In this document: positions 1 through 8,749 of the stretch, piece after piece
How positions within the stretch are numbered: position 1 is the first letter of the stretch
How the letters are laid out: every line of letters begins with the position of its first letter
NCBI GenBank assembly: GCA_004376975.1
Contig: SOJA01000163.1
Location: 1 to 32,318 of the forward strand
DNA: 32,318 nt
Direction: 5' to 3'
Origin: Candidatus Bathyarchaeota archaeon
GTDB taxonomy: Archaea > Thermoproteota > Bathyarchaeia > Bathyarchaeales > UBA233
The notes under the pieces: generated by a model
What the model saw: the letters and a program-made list of their open reading frames with translations, nothing else
What the model was told of the DNA's origin: nothing
Database searches by the model: none
Program-made: the position numbers and the translations under genes

Positions 1-2035
1 CCAAGGTTAAGCCTGAAAAACTGAATGTGAGAGACGTATTTCCTAAGTCATAGTCCACTTGGAATGCGGTGATGTCAATCGCTGTTTGGTTGAGAAATAC
101 CATTTGCCAAGACAGCTGGGGTACACCACTAATCATTGAGAGAAGGTTCATCGCTACTTTTTTCACATGATTGATTTCAGCATTGAAATCTCCTTCAATA
201 ATGTACGTTGATTCAATATCTACTATGCCATTTTGGTACAGAATTTTCTCACTATAAGATTCCAATGAGCAATATGTCGTGTTCAGCAGTAACTCTACGT
301 AAGGCTTAGCCTCTATGGGAACAATGTCAGGTAATAAGACAGCGATCTCGTCCCAATACTCTGACAAGCTTTCAGTAGCAGTTAGATATACCTGAACCTC
401 CCTGTTTGCACTTGAGTATTCAAGCTTTAGTGAAGCGTCTTTCACCATTGAAAACGTAAGGTTAATCAATTGCCAGGGAATTTCCGGAGGAATCTGCAGT
501 GGCTCGCGCGCTTCCGGAGCAGCAAGGTAATTTACTAGTGATCTTACATCATAGGCGAACGTTAACGATGTAGAGACCTGTTTTGAACTGCGTGTATATG
601 CCGTTTGGAAAGAGGCGCTTTCGACTGAGGAAAGCGTTGCGTTTAAGAAGGGGTACATGAGCGTGTTTTGGGCTGATCCTGACATAATCAACGCTAAGGT
701 TTCGATGAAGTTGCCGTGCACGGATACATTGAATGTCACATCTGCACCGGTGATCCTATAGGTTGGAGTTGTAATGAACTGAGTGCATTCAAACAAGCCC
801 ATCGTCATATTGTATAAGGAGTATTGCCCTGTTCCAGTGATGCTGCTGTTTATTTCCAGAAGCCATTCATCTAGTGTTGTCCTATTAAGTGGGAATTCAG
901 GGAAAGGCGGAGCTGTCTCGAAAGGCATAGGAACATCATAGATGAAGGTAACGTCGCTTGTAAGGCTCAGGTCAGTTTCGTTTCCCTCAAAATCTATGGT
1001 AATATCGCCAAGTGGAAATCCTGATACTAAGTGAAACGTAATCGTCCCCTGAACCAATCCGTCCAAATATTCCCCAGTTGCAGAAATGCTGTCCGTAGTG
1101 TTGAATGGAAACACCGAGGTAACATATGAAGGTAATTCCGTGGAGAAATCTAGCTGTAACTCGAAAGCTCCATCTGAATACGTGCCAACCAGTGTAACAT
1201 CTGTAGTATTGAATGGATATTCTTCAGCAATCCCAGATGGTAAACCCATCGTAACATTGAGTTCGCTTTGAACATCTCCATCAGAATACGTTTCAAGCAT
1301 GGAGAGTATTGTTGAGTTGAAGGGAAATTCTGAAGCTTCTTTCACCGGAATTTCCATGCTGCTATCCACTGACGCTATTACTAAACCACCATCTTCAGTT
1401 ATCCCTATTGCCCCTTGCATTGAGGGCCCCGAATTCAACGGAACCATGTTAGCATAATCCAGACGTCCAGCCAACGTTACGGTACCATTTGGATATACTA
1501 TGAATTTTGCTTCAGCATCTCTAAACGGTGAATTGAATTCAGTATATACATAGATTCCCCCCGAGCCACTTCCTCCCGAAAGGGGAATATCATATTCGTC
1601 GCCGAGCCAATAGCGAGCCTCTCCGCCAAATGAGAAATACTCAATCTCATACAATGATATAGTAGAAACATTTTCCGGATTAATGCGCTGATCGTAGATT
1701 TGTGGACCGTATAAAGTGATGTTAATCCGTCTGATCCCTGGATCAAGATAAGCAGATTGGGACTGCCCAAACCAGCAATAACTTGAGCCATTGCCAACAA
1801 GTCCGCTCACATACACTTCGTACTCAGCTGGATCATCAACATTAATCTCTACGCCTATTTCCAAGAAATCGAAGAGTCCATCCCCATTCTCATCCAACCC
1901 TCTATCAAAGATGTTTCCAGTTAAACTGGCTGCTGCAGGCTGAGCCTTTACTAGATGCAGCTGTGTTCCCAGTATTGCTAAGATTGGAAGAAATATCAGT
2001 ATACTTGCGATGATTTTTTTCGATATTTTTCTCAT
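1..2035 (-). CDS. Large secreted repeat-containing surface protein (C-terminus outside window)
   Basis: The frame is open from an ATG at 2035 to the left edge, giving 678 residues with no stop, so the gene is cut by the window. Residues 1-31 form a lysine-rich N-terminus, a hydrophobic core and an AQP-type end, which reads as a signal peptide. Residues 38-80 hold a DENGDGLFD acidic loop that resembles an EF-hand/dockerin-like calcium site, in a beta-rich domain also seen in other archaeal surface proteins. Residues 236-342 carry three tandem copies of about 36 residues built on PFN(S/T)T and YxDG. Asn-x-Ser/Thr sequons are frequent, as expected of a glycosylated exported protein. GGTGAG lies just upstream of the ATG. 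The gene is divergent from the ABC permease/ATPase pair. No enzymatic domain is recognised; a cell-surface or binding role is inference. Confidence 0.8.
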   Translation of the reverse strand, partial: MRKISKKIIASILIFLPILAILGTQLHLVKAQPAAASLTGNIFDRGLDENGDGLFDFLEIGVEINVDDPAEYEVYVSGLVGNGSSYCWFGQSQSAYLDPGIRRINITLYGPQIYDQRINPENVSTISLYEIEYFSFGGEARYWLGDEYDIPLSGGSGSGGIYVYTEFNSPFRDAEAKFIVYPNGTVTLAGRLDYANMVPLNSGPSMQGAIGITEDGGLVIASVDSSMEIPVKEASEFPFNSTILSMLETYSDGDVQSELNVTMGLPSGIAEEYPFNTTDVTLVGTYSDGAFELQLDFSTELPSYVTSVFPFNTTDSISATGEYLDGLVQGTITFHLVSGFPLGDITIDFEGNETDLSLTSDVTFIYDVPMPFETAPPFPEFPLNRTTLDEWLLEINSSITGTGQYSLYNMTMGLFECTQFITTPTYRITGADVTFNVSVHGNFIETLALIMSGSAQNTLMYPFLNATLSSVESASFQTAYTRSSKQVSTSLTFAYDVRSLVNYLAAPEAREPLQIPPEIPWQLINLTFSMVKDASLKLEYSSANREVQVYLTATESLSEYWDEIAVLLPDIVPIEAKPYVELLLNTTYCSLESYSEKILYQNGIVDIESTYIIEGDFNAEINHVKKVAMNLLSMISGVPQLSWQMVFLNQTAIDITAFQVDYDLGNTSLTFSFSGLTL
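1010..1330 (-). repeat. Three ~36-residue tandem repeats in the secreted protein
   Basis: Units at about residues 236-270, 272-306 and 308-342 each open with (E/V)(F/Y)PFN(S/T)T, followed by a TYSDG or EYLDG turn and then an alternating polar/hydrophobic strand. A weaker fourth copy (EFPLNRT) follows. The repeat is clear in protein but diverged in DNA, so it is old rather than a recent duplication. Confidence 0.7.
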
Positions 2036-2071
2036 TTATCTCACCGAACTACTGTAGTATGAATAATATGC

Positions 2072-2081
2072 TTTATATAAA
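2072..2081. promoter_or_regulatory. Palindromic TATA box between divergent genes
   Basis: TTTATATAAA is a perfect 10-bp palindrome, 37 bp from the start codon of the secreted protein and 56 bp from that of the ABC permease. As an archaeal TATA element it reads the same in both directions and could serve both genes. Its position for the secreted protein is typical of a short-leader archaeal promoter. Confidence 0.5.
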
Positions 2082-2137
2082 TTGAGATTTAAAGTGACCT
2101 CTAGCAATAGGGGGACAGGGTCATACGAGTCACAGGA

Positions 2138-3295
2138 ATGTGTTTACGCAATCTTTTTCGCAGAAAACTTAGATCTTTACTGTGCATTATCGGCGTCGCC
2201 TTAGCTGTGACAATTACTGTAGCTGTAGTGGCAGCTACGACAAGATATACGACGGTTATTGAAGAAATGAATGTGTATTTTAACGGTAAGATTGTTGTCG
2301 TCGCTAGAGGTGTGTTTATCATCCAAGCATTCCCAATTGGAGGAGCCCTTCCAGAAAGTGTAGTTAACACGTTGAAAGATATAGACGCAGTTGAAGCAGT
2401 TGTGCCAATGCTGTTCAATCTCAACTTTAAACTGGAGAACGAAGGAACTCAATCTTTTCCGTTTGACGTTACAATTGGAATACCTGCCGGAAACTGGTCA
2501 GTGCTAGTTGGTTCGACAACGTTGAAAAATGGAAGTTGGCCTTCAGCAGAATCTGACAGCAGAGTTGTAGTAGGGCCTTCTTTAGCTGGCCAGTACAATG
2601 TGACCGTTGGCTCAACAATCGAAATAGAAAAACATGAATTAGAAGTTTCAGGGATCATGGAAACACGTTCTGCGTTTCTATCTCGCTCAGTAATAATGCC
2701 GCTCAAACTGGCTCAAGAAACATTCAGATATCCTATGCAAGTCAACATGGTGATCGTTACGCCAGATGAAAAGGCAGATGAGAAAGAACTGTCTGATAGA
2801 ATTGAGAAAAAGATTAGCTATGTAATGGCTTTATCAGATCATGAGAGAAACGAGTTGACTGAACCTATACTCAGCCAAGTTGAAGCATGGAATATGGGGA
2901 TAAAAAGCGTTCTTTTCTTCCTAAGCATGGTGCTTGTGACAGTGGTAGCGGTAATAAACGTCTCTGAAAGAAGGAAGGACTTTGCAACTTTAGTTGCAAT
3001 TGGAGCGTCTAGAGGCTTTATCGTCCGGGTAGTTATGACTGAAACCTTTCTCATAGGATTATTTGGTGGCCTCATTGGATTGGTATTCGGCACAATCGGC
3101 GCATTATGGCTAGGCAGCACATATACTGGTATCCCGATCACACTGTTCTTTCCTGGAGTCTTTGAAGTCGTTCCATTGTCCTTTATGCTTGAGATTTTAG
3201 TATCCACAGTAACAGTAAGCTGCATTGCAGGGGTCATACCATCCATAGCTGCAACAAGAATGAACATTACAGAAGTTTTGAGAGCTGAATACTAA
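2138..3295 (+). CDS. MacB/FtsX-type ABC transporter permease
   Basis: This 385-residue protein has the four-helix layout of MacB/LolC-type permeases. A basic N-terminus and a first membrane helix (about 12-34) are followed by a large extracytoplasmic MacB-type core domain (about 40-245). Three helices follow at about 258-278, 300-322 and 350-372, with the cytoplasmic coupling segment SERRKDFATLVAIGASR between the second and third helices. The C-terminus (ATRMNITEVLRAEY) is the usual FtsX-family end. Its stop codon overlaps the start of the ATPase (TAATG), so the two are co-translated. Such systems move lipids, lipoproteins or peptides, or do mechanical work on envelope proteins, rather than importing small solutes. 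The substrate is unknown; the divergent secreted protein is a candidate partner by position only. Confidence 0.9.
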   Translation: MCLRNLFRRKLRSLLCIIGVALAVTITVAVVAATTRYTTVIEEMNVYFNGKIVVVARGVFIIQAFPIGGALPESVVNTLKDIDAVEAVVPMLFNLNFKLENEGTQSFPFDVTIGIPAGNWSVLVGSTTLKNGSWPSAESDSRVVVGPSLAGQYNVTVGSTIEIEKHELEVSGIMETRSAFLSRSVIMPLKLAQETFRYPMQVNMVIVTPDEKADEKELSDRIEKKISYVMALSDHERNELTEPILSQVEAWNMGIKSVLFFLSMVLVTVVAVINVSERRKDFATLVAIGASRGFIVRVVMTETFLIGLFGGLIGLVFGTIGALWLGSTYTGIPITLFFPGVFEVVPLSFMLEILVSTVTVSCIAGVIPSIAATRMNITEVLRAEY

Positions 3296-3969
3296 TGAGA
3301 ATTAAAACAGAGGACTTGACGCGGAAATTTCGTGTAGGTTCATCGGAAATAACCGCAGTCAGCATGATTAACTTAGAAGTCAATGAGGCAGAATTCATAG
3401 CGATCGTTGGGCCTTCAGGGTCTGGAAAATCAACATTGCTGAACCTGATTGGGTTAAATGATCAGCCAACTTGTGGAAAAATATTCATTGATGACGTGGA
3501 TGCTTCACTCTTAGGGGGCGGTGAGCTAAGAAAAATAAGGCTTTTCCGAATTGGCTTTGTATTTCAAACCTTCAATTTGTTGCCAACGCTCAGCGCATTG
3601 GAAAATGTGGAGTTGCCCATGTTTTTAGCTGGCAAGTCACAAAAAGAGCAAAGAGAAAAAGCTGGGAGGCTGCTTGAAAATGTTAGTTTACGCAATAGGC
3701 TTTACCATAGGCCGAAAGAGCTAAGCATAGGCGAGATGCAACGAGTAGCCATAGCAAGGGCCTTGGCTAACGACTCTGAAGTGATAGTTGCTGATGAACC
3801 TACAGGCGAGCTTGATTCAAAAACAGCTAAAGAAATAATTGATTTGCTTTATAACATAAACAGAAACCACAAGACTACTGTTATCGTGGCAACACATGAT
3901 GAAAAAATAGTTGAGATAGCAGATACGCTTTACACAATTAGAGATGGCAAACTGAAACTTGAACACTGA
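3295..3969 (+). CDS. MacB/LolD-type ABC transporter ATP-binding protein
   Basis: This 224-residue protein is a single nucleotide-binding domain, the usual size for the LolD/MacB group. Walker A is GPSGSGKST (about 39-47), the Q-loop lies in FVFQTFNLLP, Walker B and D-loop are VIVADEPTGELDS, and the switch histidine is in ATHD. The ABC signature reads ELSIGEMQRVAIARAL where the family consensus is LSGGQQQR. The LS and the second glycine are kept, but the first glycine is Ile and the Gln is Glu. The start overlaps the permease stop by one base. It should energise that permease from the cytoplasmic face. Confidence 0.93.
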   Translation: MRIKTEDLTRKFRVGSSEITAVSMINLEVNEAEFIAIVGPSGSGKSTLLNLIGLNDQPTCGKIFIDDVDASLLGGGELRKIRLFRIGFVFQTFNLLPTLSALENVELPMFLAGKSQKEQREKAGRLLENVSLRNRLYHRPKELSIGEMQRVAIARALANDSEVIVADEPTGELDSKTAKEIIDLLYNINRNHKTTVIVATHDEKIVEIADTLYTIRDGKLKLEH

Positions 3970-3974
3970 GTCGT

Positions 3975-4202
3975 CTATAGCAACGTAAAGTTCATGGATT
4001 TTATTTTTCCTTTTCGGTCGATAATAACTTCGAATCTTTCAGTCCATGGATGCCCTTGCAAATCTATGGGGCACGTACCATCGACTATCCAAACACCATC
4101 TTTCTGCTCAACTGAAGCAACAGCTATCTCCTCTGTGTTCCTTTCCTTTCTAAGGAAGTCAACTACCGCCTGTTGAGCATCATCTTTTGAAAATACTTTC
4201 AT
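3975..4202 (-). CDS. Small conserved-looking protein of unknown function
   Basis: This 75-residue protein starts at an ATG and ends five bases from the convergent ABC ATPase stop. It begins with an amphipathic helix (KDDAQQAVVDFLRKERN), followed by alternating strands (EIAVASVEQKDGVWIVDGTC, then a basic turn and a final strand). This helix-plus-sheet plan recalls PepSY-like or small cystatin-like folds, but no family can be assigned with confidence. It has no signal peptide or membrane segment. Codon use and a sensible fold pattern support a real gene over the overlapping opposite-strand frame. Function unknown. Confidence 0.65.
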   Translation of the reverse strand: MKVFSKDDAQQAVVDFLRKERNTEEIAVASVEQKDGVWIVDGTCPIDLQGHPWTERFEVIIDRKGKIKSMNFTLL

Positions 4203-4378
4203 CTATGCTTTCCTCCATTGCCTCTACTATCATCAACAGGGCAGCATTAAGGATTATGAACAGGGAATCCTTAGCAAAACTAAGCATAGGCTCAATCTCG
4301 TACATATTTGTTCCGATAAGTTCAAATCAAAATAACCATCAAGTTATCAAGAAACGACATCTATGGAAAAGGAAAGTT

Positions 4379-5452
4379 ATGAGCGGAAAAGACAGGATAA
4401 TACTTCATATAGATATGGATCATTTCTTCACAGCAATTGAGGAAAGAGAACATCCAGAATTCAAGGGTAAACCAGTTGTTGTAGGAGCCAACCCTAAAGA
4501 AGGAAAGGGAAGGGGCGTCGTCAGCACTTGCAATTATGAGGCGAGAAAGTTTGGTGTTAAATCGGGCATACCTATTTCAAGAGCTTGGAAGCTTTGTCCA
4601 GAAGCTATCTACCAGCTGGTTAACCATGAACTTTACGCAAAGGTCTCAATTAAGATAATGGACATACTGCGGGAACATGGCGATAAATTCGAGCGGTGGG
4701 GAATAGATGAAGCTTTTCTTGACGTAACCTCCAGGTCGAAGAATTATGATGAAGCTGAAGTTCTGGCACGTCACATAAAAAGAGAAATCATAGAGAAAGA
4801 GGGGATTGTATGCTCAATAGGCATAGGCCCAAACAAGCTTGTGGCAAAAATAGCCAGCGACTTTCAGAAGCCAGATGGCCTAGTAGTTGTTAAAGACGAA
4901 GATGTTGAGAAGTTTCTGGCGTCATTGCCTGTGCGTAAGCTCTTGTGGGTTGGGCGGAAGACTGAGCAGAAACTTAATAGAATAGGAATAAAAACCATTG
5001 GAGAGTTGGCCAATTATGATCCTGCGGTGCTGACGGAAGCCTTCGGTGTGATGGGTGCTCAACTTTATTTGATGGCGCATGGAATTGACAAGAGTGAAGT
5101 TGAGGAAAGAAGAGAAGTCAAATCCATCAGTCGTGATTTAACCTTTGAAGAAGATACTGCGGATCACATGCTCATCCATCACACTTTGGATAAACTTTCA
5201 GAAGAGGTATACAAGGATGCGGTGAAGCAGAACCTCTTTTTCAAAACTGTTACAGTTAAAGTGCGTTACGAAAACTTTGAAACTCATACACATGGGAAAA
5301 CTTTGCTCTTTGTAACCGGTCGTCTGCAAGATTTACAGAATATTGTGAAGCAGCTTATACAGGATTATCTCAGGTCAGGTAGGAAGATACGGCTTGTAGG
5401 TGTGAGAATATCAAATTTTGTGTCTGCGAAAGAGCAAAAAAAGTTAATATGA
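4379..5452 (+). CDS. dinB: Y-family DNA polymerase IV (Dpo4/DinB)
   Basis: This is a translesion DNA polymerase that copies past damaged bases without proofreading. The ATG at 4379 gives MSGKDRIILHIDMDHFF and 357 residues, close to Dpo4 (about 352). The first catalytic Asp is in HIDMDHFF, with Phe at the steric-gate position, and the second acidic pair is in RWGIDEAFLD. The helix-hairpin-helix and little-finger regions follow (PVRKLLWVGRKTEQKLNRIGI, then KSISRDLTFEE). The frame stays open upstream to 4187, but that extension lies opposite the neighbouring small gene and does not match the family. The C-terminus (FVSAKEQKKLI) lacks the clear FF-containing PCNA-binding tail of Sulfolobus Dpo4, so PCNA contact may differ. 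AAAGGAAAG lies just upstream. Confidence 0.95.
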   Translation: MSGKDRIILHIDMDHFFTAIEEREHPEFKGKPVVVGANPKEGKGRGVVSTCNYEARKFGVKSGIPISRAWKLCPEAIYQLVNHELYAKVSIKIMDILREHGDKFERWGIDEAFLDVTSRSKNYDEAEVLARHIKREIIEKEGIVCSIGIGPNKLVAKIASDFQKPDGLVVVKDEDVEKFLASLPVRKLLWVGRKTEQKLNRIGIKTIGELANYDPAVLTEAFGVMGAQLYLMAHGIDKSEVEERREVKSISRDLTFEEDTADHMLIHHTLDKLSEEVYKDAVKQNLFFKTVTVKVRYENFETHTHGKTLLFVTGRLQDLQNIVKQLIQDYLRSGRKIRLVGVRISNFVSAKEQKKLI

Positions 5453-5476
5453 GGAATCAAATGAATACCGTCGGTC

Positions 5477-5483
5477 AAGGGAG
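5477..5483 (+). promoter_or_regulatory. Shine-Dalgarno site deciding the iscU-like start
   Basis: AAGGGAG ends four bases before the ATG at 5488. The earlier in-frame ATGs at 5449 and 5461 have nothing comparable, so the internal ATG is the better start. Confidence 0.5.
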
Positions 5484-5487
5484 TACT

Positions 5488-5892
5488 ATGAGTGAAGTTA
5501 GAAGATTGCTGGAGAAATCAGGGTACTCGAAGAAAGCAATAAGATACTTTATGAAAAAAGTGAATGTTGGACACATAGAAAACCCGAGTGCTCACCTAGC
5601 CTATACCGGGCCATGTGGTGACGCCATGGAAATCTACCTAAAAATCAAATCTAACGTAATAGAAGACGCGAAATTCCAAGCAATAGGCTGTGCAGGAGCC
5701 TTTTCGTCAGGATCAGCCCTAATGGAAATGGTGAAGGAAAAAACCTTGGAAGAAGCAGAAAAAATAACAGAGGAAGACATAGTTAGTTTCCTCGAAGGCA
5801 TACCAAAACAGAAAATCCACTGCGCCTGCCTAGCAAAAAGGACGTTACAGAAAACCATTGAGGAATATCGAAACTCTAAAACCAAAACATGA
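5488..5892 (+). CDS. IscU/NifU-like iron-sulfur cluster scaffold
   Basis: This 134-residue protein belongs to the IscU/NifU N-terminal family, which assembles Fe-S clusters before transfer to client proteins. The three cluster-ligand cysteines are present in their usual settings: TGPCGD with its conserved Asp, AIGCAGAF, and KIHCACLAKRTL. The flanking segments SGSALMEMVKEKTLEEAEKI and TLQKTIEEYR match the family. I chose the ATG at 5488 because a strong Shine-Dalgarno site precedes it. The upstream ATG at 5449 overlaps the dinB stop (ATGA) and would add 13 residues of low-quality sequence. No cysteine desulfurase or SufBC gene is visible nearby, so the sulfur source is elsewhere. Confidence 0.9.
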   Translation: MSEVRRLLEKSGYSKKAIRYFMKKVNVGHIENPSAHLAYTGPCGDAMEIYLKIKSNVIEDAKFQAIGCAGAFSSGSALMEMVKEKTLEEAEKITEEDIVSFLEGIPKQKIHCACLAKRTLQKTIEEYRNSKTKT

Positions 5893-5903
5893 TCAGTTAA
5901 AAC

Positions 5904-6461
5904 TCACTTACGCAGGATAAACTCCCATTTACACCACAAATTCTCAGGGTGCTTACCTGGAGGACAAATAATGCAGTTCACCTCAACATTCGAATTTAGT
6001 GTTTCTGCAAAATTTCTCAAATATCCAAACCTGACTCTTTTGCATGGAAACTCGCCTAGACCCTTTTTCAAACGTGCCTCTTGCGTTCTGCATCTGTCAA
6101 TGCTTAAAACAGCCCTGCTATTGCTTATCTCGATTGTCTTGAATGGTTGATCTAAGGCCCAGCTTGACTTCTGCAAAAGACGCAATATCGTTGGGATGCC
6201 CGCATTTTCATCCACTCTAAACATTCTTCGTAAGCTTTTCGCTTCAATTTTTGCCATGATCTGCCATACTCCAGCATCAATTTCTGTTGCAGCTTCAGTG
6301 CCAAACTTCTCTTCTATGCCCAGAAAGTATAAGCCATCAACCCTCCACAAGTTTCTAGTTTGGAGAAAGAAGAAGTCAAGTAATTCTTCAGTGAACATTT
6401 TAGCCAATGTTTCACGGTCTTCAGGACTGCCAGAAGGATATTTGCTCATATGAAACACCAC
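5904..6461 (-). CDS. DUF6125-like / ATC-hydrolase-like protein
   Basis: This 185-residue soluble protein has three marks I associate with the DUF6125 group: an N-terminal helix with LWRVDGLYFLGIEEKFG followed by EIDAGVW, a central CRTQEARLKKGLGEFPCK segment, and a C-terminal CIICPPGKHPENLWCKWEF. The conserved Cys residues and the acidic patch suggest a metal or cofactor site, but no reaction is established. Related proteins are sometimes linked to L-2-amino-thiazoline-4-carboxylate hydrolase. The start is uncertain: ATG at 6461, or the ATG four codons later (6449). The gene is divergent from uppP and convergent with the iscU-like gene. Confidence 0.7.
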   Translation of the reverse strand: MVFHMSKYPSGSPEDRETLAKMFTEELLDFFFLQTRNLWRVDGLYFLGIEEKFGTEAATEIDAGVWQIMAKIEAKSLRRMFRVDENAGIPTILRLLQKSSWALDQPFKTIEISNSRAVLSIDRCRTQEARLKKGLGEFPCKRVRFGYLRNFAETLNSNVEVNCIICPPGKHPENLWCKWEFILRK

Positions 6462-6534
6462 ATGCAGAATGAAAATTATTATGGATTAACCTTTTAAACT
6501 TAATCTGTTCAAAAAGAAGGAATCGGCGGAAATC

Positions 6535-7332
6535 TTGGATCAGTTAATAAAAGCCATCATTCTGGGAGTTGTTCAGGGTTTAACAGAGTGGCTTCCAATA
6601 TCAAGCACTGGACATTTAAGGCTGTTGGAGATTTTTTTGGAGTTGGAGGTTCCTGTGCTTTTTGATGTTATCCTGCATGCTGGAACTTTAATGGTTATTT
6701 TAGTGTTTTTCAGAAAAGAAATCAGCAATATCCTATCAGCTCTTTCACGTTTAGACTTCAAGACAGAGTATGGAAAAATGGTGCCTTTGATAATTGTCGG
6801 GGTTATTCCAACAATAGTGATTGGCTTAATCTTTGGTTGGTCGATAGAAAGTACGTTCAAAAACGTTTCAGCAATTGGCGCAGCATTCTTACTCTGCGGT
6901 ACACTACTTTATTCTTCAAAGTTTGGGAAAGAGAAAACCAATGGGATAGGCTACTCGACAGCCATAATTATGGGTGTGGCACAAGGCATAGCAATAATTC
7001 CGGGCATTTCAAGAAGCGGAGCAACCATCACAGTTGCACTTTTGCTTGGAATCAAACGGGAAAAAGCTTTCGAGTTCTCTTTCTTACTTTCGATTCCAGC
7101 TATACTGGGCGCTTTAGGTTTTACCGCTTACGAGGAGTTCGGTGAGTTGGCATCCTCAAGTCTAGAGTGGAGTGAAATCCTTGTCGCGACAATCATAGCG
7201 ATGCTTGTTGGATACTTTGCCTTGAAACTGCTTTGGAAAGTTGTAGCCAGAGAAAAATTCCATTTTTTTGCATTCTACTGCTGGCTGCTTGGCATAGCAT
7301 TAATATTGCTTAAGCATGTTTCAGCCACTTAG
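6535..7332 (+). CDS. uppP: Undecaprenyl-diphosphatase (UppP/BacA family)
   Basis: This integral membrane phosphatase hydrolyses a polyprenyl diphosphate to its monophosphate, recycling the lipid carrier for glycan assembly. In an archaeon the substrate is probably a dolichyl-type diphosphate. The protein is 265 residues, the family's normal length. Both active-site motifs are intact: QGLTEWLPISSTGHL at 14-28 and PGISRSGATI at 156-165. About eight hydrophobic helices follow the family topology. The start is TTG; no ATG fits upstream. A TTTTAAAC box at about 6491-6498 is suitably placed for a promoter. The 3' end overlaps the convergent cca gene by 23 bp. It could supply lipid carrier for N-glycosylation of surface proteins such as the one at the left edge. 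Confidence 0.95.
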   Translation: MDQLIKAIILGVVQGLTEWLPISSTGHLRLLEIFLELEVPVLFDVILHAGTLMVILVFFRKEISNILSALSRLDFKTEYGKMVPLIIVGVIPTIVIGLIFGWSIESTFKNVSAIGAAFLLCGTLLYSSKFGKEKTNGIGYSTAIIMGVAQGIAIIPGISRSGATITVALLLGIKREKAFEFSFLLSIPAILGALGFTAYEEFGELASSSLEWSEILVATIIAMLVGYFALKLLWKVVAREKFHFFAFYCWLLGIALILLKHVSAT

Positions 7333-8731
7333 GTTGCCCAGATAAAAACTCAGTCAAAAACTTTGCAAATTCACTTTTTTTCTTGTAAACCGCTGTTATT
7401 TCCTCGTTCACAAAAATTTTGAATCCTTTGTGAAGATTCTTAGAGATTTTTTCAGCCACGCCAGCGTTTCTTCCGCCATCCTTCAATTTCTCCTTCAGTA
7501 GCACGGTTGTATCCACGTATTTTCTGTTTATTTCCACGAACCATCTTCCATCTTCAATGTACGGTCCAGACACAGTGTTTAGGCTACTCGAATGTTTTTT
7601 CAAGAATTTCTTGCACGCATTCTTCTTTGCAAGTGGTGGACCGGAATGCTTCTTTACGGATGGAATTGATTGTTGCTCAAGCTCAAAGATGAACATGTTG
7701 ATGGTCTTCTCGTCGCTCCATGGAAGGGCTCGCAAAATCTTGAAACCGTTCAATTCGATCAGCTTACGCAATGAGCGTTGGGACTTGTAGAGTTGACCCC
7801 AAAGAACATCTGGAACCACATTAACCTGTCCAAAAGTCAGGAAAATCATTGTGGACCCACTCTCTTTCAATTTCCGTTTCAGCTCTTCTATTGATAAAGC
7901 AGTTGTTTCTTGAGGGTAGAAGAACTCTATGTTGGGATTTCTTAGGAAAGCTCGTGAAGCAGCTATCAAAGTGTAGAGTTTGTGTGATTGCACTGCGGAA
8001 GCAACATTTCTCCTTTTGTCCACTGGATCAATCATAATCAAGGGGTCATTGAACAAAAGTGCTGGTTCGTTTTCTCTTCCCTTGTAATAACCTTCGAGGT
8101 CGATGGCTAGTCCTTTGTGTTGTGAAAATGCTTTCAGCGTATCCACGAAGGATTCATAGTGCAGAATTAGAAGTTCGCACAGGTAGCCGCTGAATCCGCC
8201 GACTTTAATTTCTGCGCCGTAAACACTTATTCCTTTCATGAACTTCTTTAGCAGCCGCACTTCGCCTATCATCTGCTCCTTCAAACGTTTTTTCACATAG
8301 TCTGTGTGGAAGGGTGTACGATCTGTGGCGCTTAACCACTCTCCCTGTTTAACTTGGTAGCAGGGCACAACATTGATTCTTGTTTCTTCAACCACTGCTT
8401 CCAGATATGGATGTTCCGCAAATCTTTCAACTTGTTTTTGGCCTTCTGTAGCTTTTCTAGCTATTTTCAGACATGTTTCTCCTAGGAATTCACGGGGTAT
8501 CGTTGTTGGTACACGCATAAAAATGTCGATGTCTGGTTCTCTGCTGAGCCATGTATCCTTTGCAACAGAGCCTTCCACTCTCACTTGAGTTTCTATGCCG
8601 AACTCCTTGGATGCGGAAACAACCTTTTTTTCCAGTTTTTCAGCTAAAGCCTCAATTTTAGCTCGTTCCCCTTTTTTAGGTGTAACCTTCTCCAAAACGG
8701 ATGAGCAAACTTTTTCGATTTTTTTCTGCAT
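7310..8731 (-). CDS. cca: Archaeal class I CCA-adding tRNA nucleotidyltransferase
   Basis: This enzyme adds or repairs the 3'-terminal CCA of tRNAs. The 473-residue length suits the archaeal class I enzymes. The nucleotidyltransferase core has VEGSVAKDTWLS (about 53-63) and the metal-binding DIDIF (Asp67, Asp69), with the third acidic position further along. The central KKRL...EVRLLKKFMKG...GGFSGYLCELL segment and the C-terminal body/tail are also typical. It lies 18 bp downstream of thpR on the same strand, a pairing common in archaea. The tRNA-Leu in this window has no encoded CCA and so depends on this activity. Confidence 0.96.
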   Translation of the reverse strand: MQKKIEKVCSSVLEKVTPKKGERAKIEALAEKLEKKVVSASKEFGIETQVRVEGSVAKDTWLSREPDIDIFMRVPTTIPREFLGETCLKIARKATEGQKQVERFAEHPYLEAVVEETRINVVPCYQVKQGEWLSATDRTPFHTDYVKKRLKEQMIGEVRLLKKFMKGISVYGAEIKVGGFSGYLCELLILHYESFVDTLKAFSQHKGLAIDLEGYYKGRENEPALLFNDPLIMIDPVDKRRNVASAVQSHKLYTLIAASRAFLRNPNIEFFYPQETTALSIEELKRKLKESGSTMIFLTFGQVNVVPDVLWGQLYKSQRSLRKLIELNGFKILRALPWSDEKTINMFIFELEQQSIPSVKKHSGPPLAKKNACKKFLKKHSSSLNTVSGPYIEDGRWFVEINRKYVDTTVLLKEKLKDGGRNAGVAEKISKNLHKGFKIFVNEEITAVYKKKSEFAKFLTEFLSGQPKWLKHA

Positions 8732-8749
8732 AAACGTTAGCTCTTTTTG

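Noticed and set aside
4187..4378. 64-residue upstream extension of the DinB frame
   Set aside because: It lies partly antisense to the small gene at 3975-4202, does not resemble polymerase sequence, and the ATG at 4379 gives the usual N-terminus.
5449..5487. Start of the IscU-like gene at 5449
   Set aside because: It overlaps the dinB stop but has no ribosome-binding site, and the added 13 residues do not match the family; 5488 has a strong site.
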